DNA of 64,000 nucleotides from an uncultured Formosa sp. (GTDB taxonomy: Bacteria > Bacteroidota > Bacteroidia > Flavobacteriales > Flavobacteriaceae). The notes beneath the pieces were generated by a model that saw nothing but the letters and a program-made list of their open reading frames with translations, was not told the origin of the DNA and did not search any database. Where the stretch lies: NCBI RefSeq assembly GCF_947500765.1, contig NZ_CANMTH010000009.1, forward strand, positions 1-64,000. The letters are read 5' to 3'. Position 1 is the first letter of the stretch; each line of letters opens with the position of its first letter. This document shows, one piece after another, positions 62,141 to 64,000 of the stretch. The translations under genes and the position numbers were made by a program.

Positions 62141-63846
62141 AGCCTAGTTACTACATCCTTATATTCTTTTTAATAGTATCTGCTTGTAAAGAATCTCCAA
62201 CGAAAACAGAAGAAAAAACCACAGAGGCTGTTACAGGCGTTATCGCTAAAAAAGCCATGGTCGTTTCCGCAAGAGAAGAAGCCTCTATAATAGGAACCTC
62301 TATTTTAAAACAAGGCGGAAATGTGTTTGATGCCATGATGGCAACAGAATTATCGCTTGCCGTAGCTTATCCATACGCTGGAAATTTAGGTGGTGGCGGA
62401 TTTATGGTATACCGCTTAAATAATGGCGATATTGGTGCCTTAGACTATCGTGAAAAAGCCCCAATGGCTGCAACAAAAACCATGTATTTAGACGAAGACG
62501 GAAATGTAATTCCAGACAAAAGTACACTTGGCGGCATGGCTATTGGTGTACCCGGAACGGTTGCAGGGGTATTTGCTGCTCATGACAAATTTGGAAGTTT
62601 ACCTATAGCTACAATCTTAAAACCTGTAATTGCTTTAGCCAAACGCGGCGTTATTGTCACTGAAAAACAAGCAAAACGTATTCAAGCAAAACGCAAGTTA
62701 TTTCAAGAAGTAAATAAAGACACCATTATTTTTGATGCCGATTGGAAAGCTAACGACACCATTAAATATCCTGTTTTAGCAAACACTTTAGAACGGATTT
62801 TAAAAACAGGTAAAGACGGATTTTATAAAGGTGAAGTCGCAAAAACATTAGCGACATTCATTCAAAATAATGGAGGAATCCTTACCGAAGAAGATTTAGC
62901 AAATTACGAAGCAAAATGGAGAACTCCTGTCGTTTTTAATTACGATGATCTAAAAGTTATTTCTATGTCACCTCCGTCTAGTGGCGGTATTTGTTTAGGT
63001 CAGATAATGAATATGATAGAACCATACGACCTTGCGAGTTTAGGACACAATAGCACCAAAGCCATTCAAATAATTACAGAAGCAGAACGTCGTGCGTATG
63101 CAGATAGAAGTTACTATTTAGGTGATCCAGATTTTGTTGAAATACCGACTAAAAAATTACTAAGCGATGCCTATCTTAAAGATAGAATGGCCAATGTATC
63201 TTTCGATAAAGCCACTTTATCATCGTCCTTAAAGCATGGAAATGTAGAGCTTGTTGAAAGCGACGAAACCACACACTACTCTATAGTAGACCAGTTTGGA
63301 AATGCCATTGCAGTCACCACAACTTTAAACGGAGCATACGGTTCTAAACTATACTGTTCAGAATTAGGATTCTTTTTAAATAACGAAATGGACGATTTTA
63401 GCAGCAAACCAGGCGAACCAAATATGTTTGGTTTAATTGGTGCCGAAGCAAATAGTATTGCGCCACAAAAACGGATGCTGAGTTCTATGACACCAACTAT
63501 TGTTGAAAAAGATGGCGAGCTATTCATGACTGTTGGTACACCTGGAGGCTCTACCATAATTACTTGTGTATTACAAACCATTTTAAATGTACACGACTAT
63601 AATATGGGCATGCAAGAAGCCGTTAATGCACCACGCTTTCACCACCAATGGTTACCCGACGAAATACTTATGGAACCCTCTAAATTTAGTCGTGAAACCA
63701 TATCAGAATTAGAGCAAAAAGGCTATCATATTAATGAAAAAGATGCACCGGTTATTGGTCGTGTAGATGGAATTTTAAAACGACAAAACGGAACTTTAGA
63801 AGCTGGTGCAGATTATCGTGGAGATGATACTGCAATTGGATTTTAA
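62137..63846 (+). CDS. ggt: Gamma-glutamyltransferase, lipoprotein
   Basis: 569 residues, an N-terminal nucleophile hydrolase that cleaves glutathione and gamma-glutamyl compounds in the periplasm. The signal peptide has a lipobox (VSAC, Cys17). The precursor cuts itself before Thr378 in TTHYSIVDQFGNAIAVTTTLN, which becomes the nucleophile of the small subunit. Other marks are NLGGGGFMVYR, DYREKAPMAA (substrate Arg105), MSPPSSGGICLGQI, LSSMTPTIV and GTPGGSTIIT. The length matches the family. Overlaps acpH by four bases. Confidence 0.95.
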   Translation: MKPSYYILIFFLIVSACKESPTKTEEKTTEAVTGVIAKKAMVVSAREEASIIGTSILKQGGNVFDAMMATELSLAVAYPYAGNLGGGGFMVYRLNNGDIGALDYREKAPMAATKTMYLDEDGNVIPDKSTLGGMAIGVPGTVAGVFAAHDKFGSLPIATILKPVIALAKRGVIVTEKQAKRIQAKRKLFQEVNKDTIIFDADWKANDTIKYPVLANTLERILKTGKDGFYKGEVAKTLATFIQNNGGILTEEDLANYEAKWRTPVVFNYDDLKVISMSPPSSGGICLGQIMNMIEPYDLASLGHNSTKAIQIITEAERRAYADRSYYLGDPDFVEIPTKKLLSDAYLKDRMANVSFDKATLSSSLKHGNVELVESDETTHYSIVDQFGNAIAVTTTLNGAYGSKLYCSELGFFLNNEMDDFSSKPGEPNMFGLIGAEANSIAPQKRMLSSMTPTIVEKDGELFMTVGTPGGSTIITCVLQTILNVHDYNMGMQEAVNAPRFHHQWLPDEILMEPSKFSRETISELEQKGYHINEKDAPVIGRVDGILKRQNGTLEAGADYRGDDTAIGF

Positions 63847-63877
63847 ATCCATAATATTGTAACACTAAATCAGAACT

Positions 63878-64000
63878 ATGTCTGCAAAGAAAATTCTTAA
63901 AATCTGTGGTGGAATTATTGTATTCCTAACACTACCTACATTATTATTTTTTGGGTATTTATATGTTAGATATGATGAAGATTTACCTCAGGCCACACCT
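63878..64000 (+). CDS. Partial membrane-anchored protein (runs off the window)
   Basis: Open from the ATG at 63878 to the window end, 41 residues: a short basic start (MSAKKILKICGG), one hydrophobic helix (IIVFLTLPTLLFFGYLYV) and then RYDEDLPQATP. It looks like a signal anchor followed by a periplasmic domain. Too short to assign. It starts 32 bases after the gamma-glutamyltransferase stop, likely the same transcript. Confidence 0.5.
   Translation, partial: MSAKKILKICGGIIVFLTLPTLLFFGYLYVRYDEDLPQATP

Overview
The window looks like a chromosomal segment of a marine member of the Flavobacteriaceae (Bacteroidota), close in style to Formosa, Algibacter or Tamlana; the genus is a guess. The evidence is an AT-rich genome, a SusC/SusD pair, many N-terminal lipoboxes, LytS/LytTR signalling with a TPR-type sensor kinase, flavobacterial-type -7 boxes (TAnnTTTG), two secreted sulfatases and a GlmM/MnmE set of Bacteroidota type. 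I found no rRNA, tRNA or CRISPR array.

Layout. 1-8.1 kb is a decayed, mobile-element-rich zone: a BACON-domain lipoprotein, an internally deleted IS1182-type element, IS110 and IS3 remnants, a small NTR/TIMP-like secreted protein framed by structured intergenic repeats, a DAACS symporter, a Fur-family regulator with two palindromic operators, and a broken gene. 8.2-15.3 kb is a same-strand cluster of two formylglycine sulfatases, an OprD-like porin and a Tat/lipoprotein amidase, probably a periplasmic route for a sulfated, amide-bearing substrate. 15.9-19.1 kb is a TPR sensor kinase, its LytTR response regulator and a stand-alone LytTR protein. 19.2-23.8 kb is a run of envelope proteins (OmpA-like, lipocalin-like, lipoproteins). 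24.1-31.1 kb holds an alanine-dehydrogenase-fold enzyme (N5-(carboxyethyl)ornithine synthase-like), a ferric-reductase-like flavocytochrome, a decayed stretch and a pair of DUF1254/DUF1214 lipoproteins. 31.3-36.4 kb is SusD/SusC, followed by an HPII-type catalase and a small secreted protein.

40.8-54.5 kb is a defence island on the minus strand: McrB/McrC (type IV restriction), a remnant of a second hsdS, a large MORN-repeat membrane protein of unknown function, a remnant of an AlbA_2-type protein, a complete type I system (hsdR-hsdM-hsdS) and a GC-richer gene of a Bacteroidota-specific unknown family. The tail of the present HsdS carries an in-frame palindromic repeat that the remnant lacks.

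54.7-64 kb is core genome: mnmE, a TlpA-like oxidoreductase, a tandem array of twenty 46/47-bp units, rhomboid protease, lipid A-type acyltransferase, glmM, ACP phosphodiesterase, gamma-glutamyltransferase and the start of one more gene. The best candidates for undescribed biology are the structured repeat family of the first 5 kb (with copies at 27 kb), the MORN protein inside the defence island, the hsdS remnant/repeat exaptation, the inverted repeats around the stand-alone LytTR gene, and the 1-kb tandem array.
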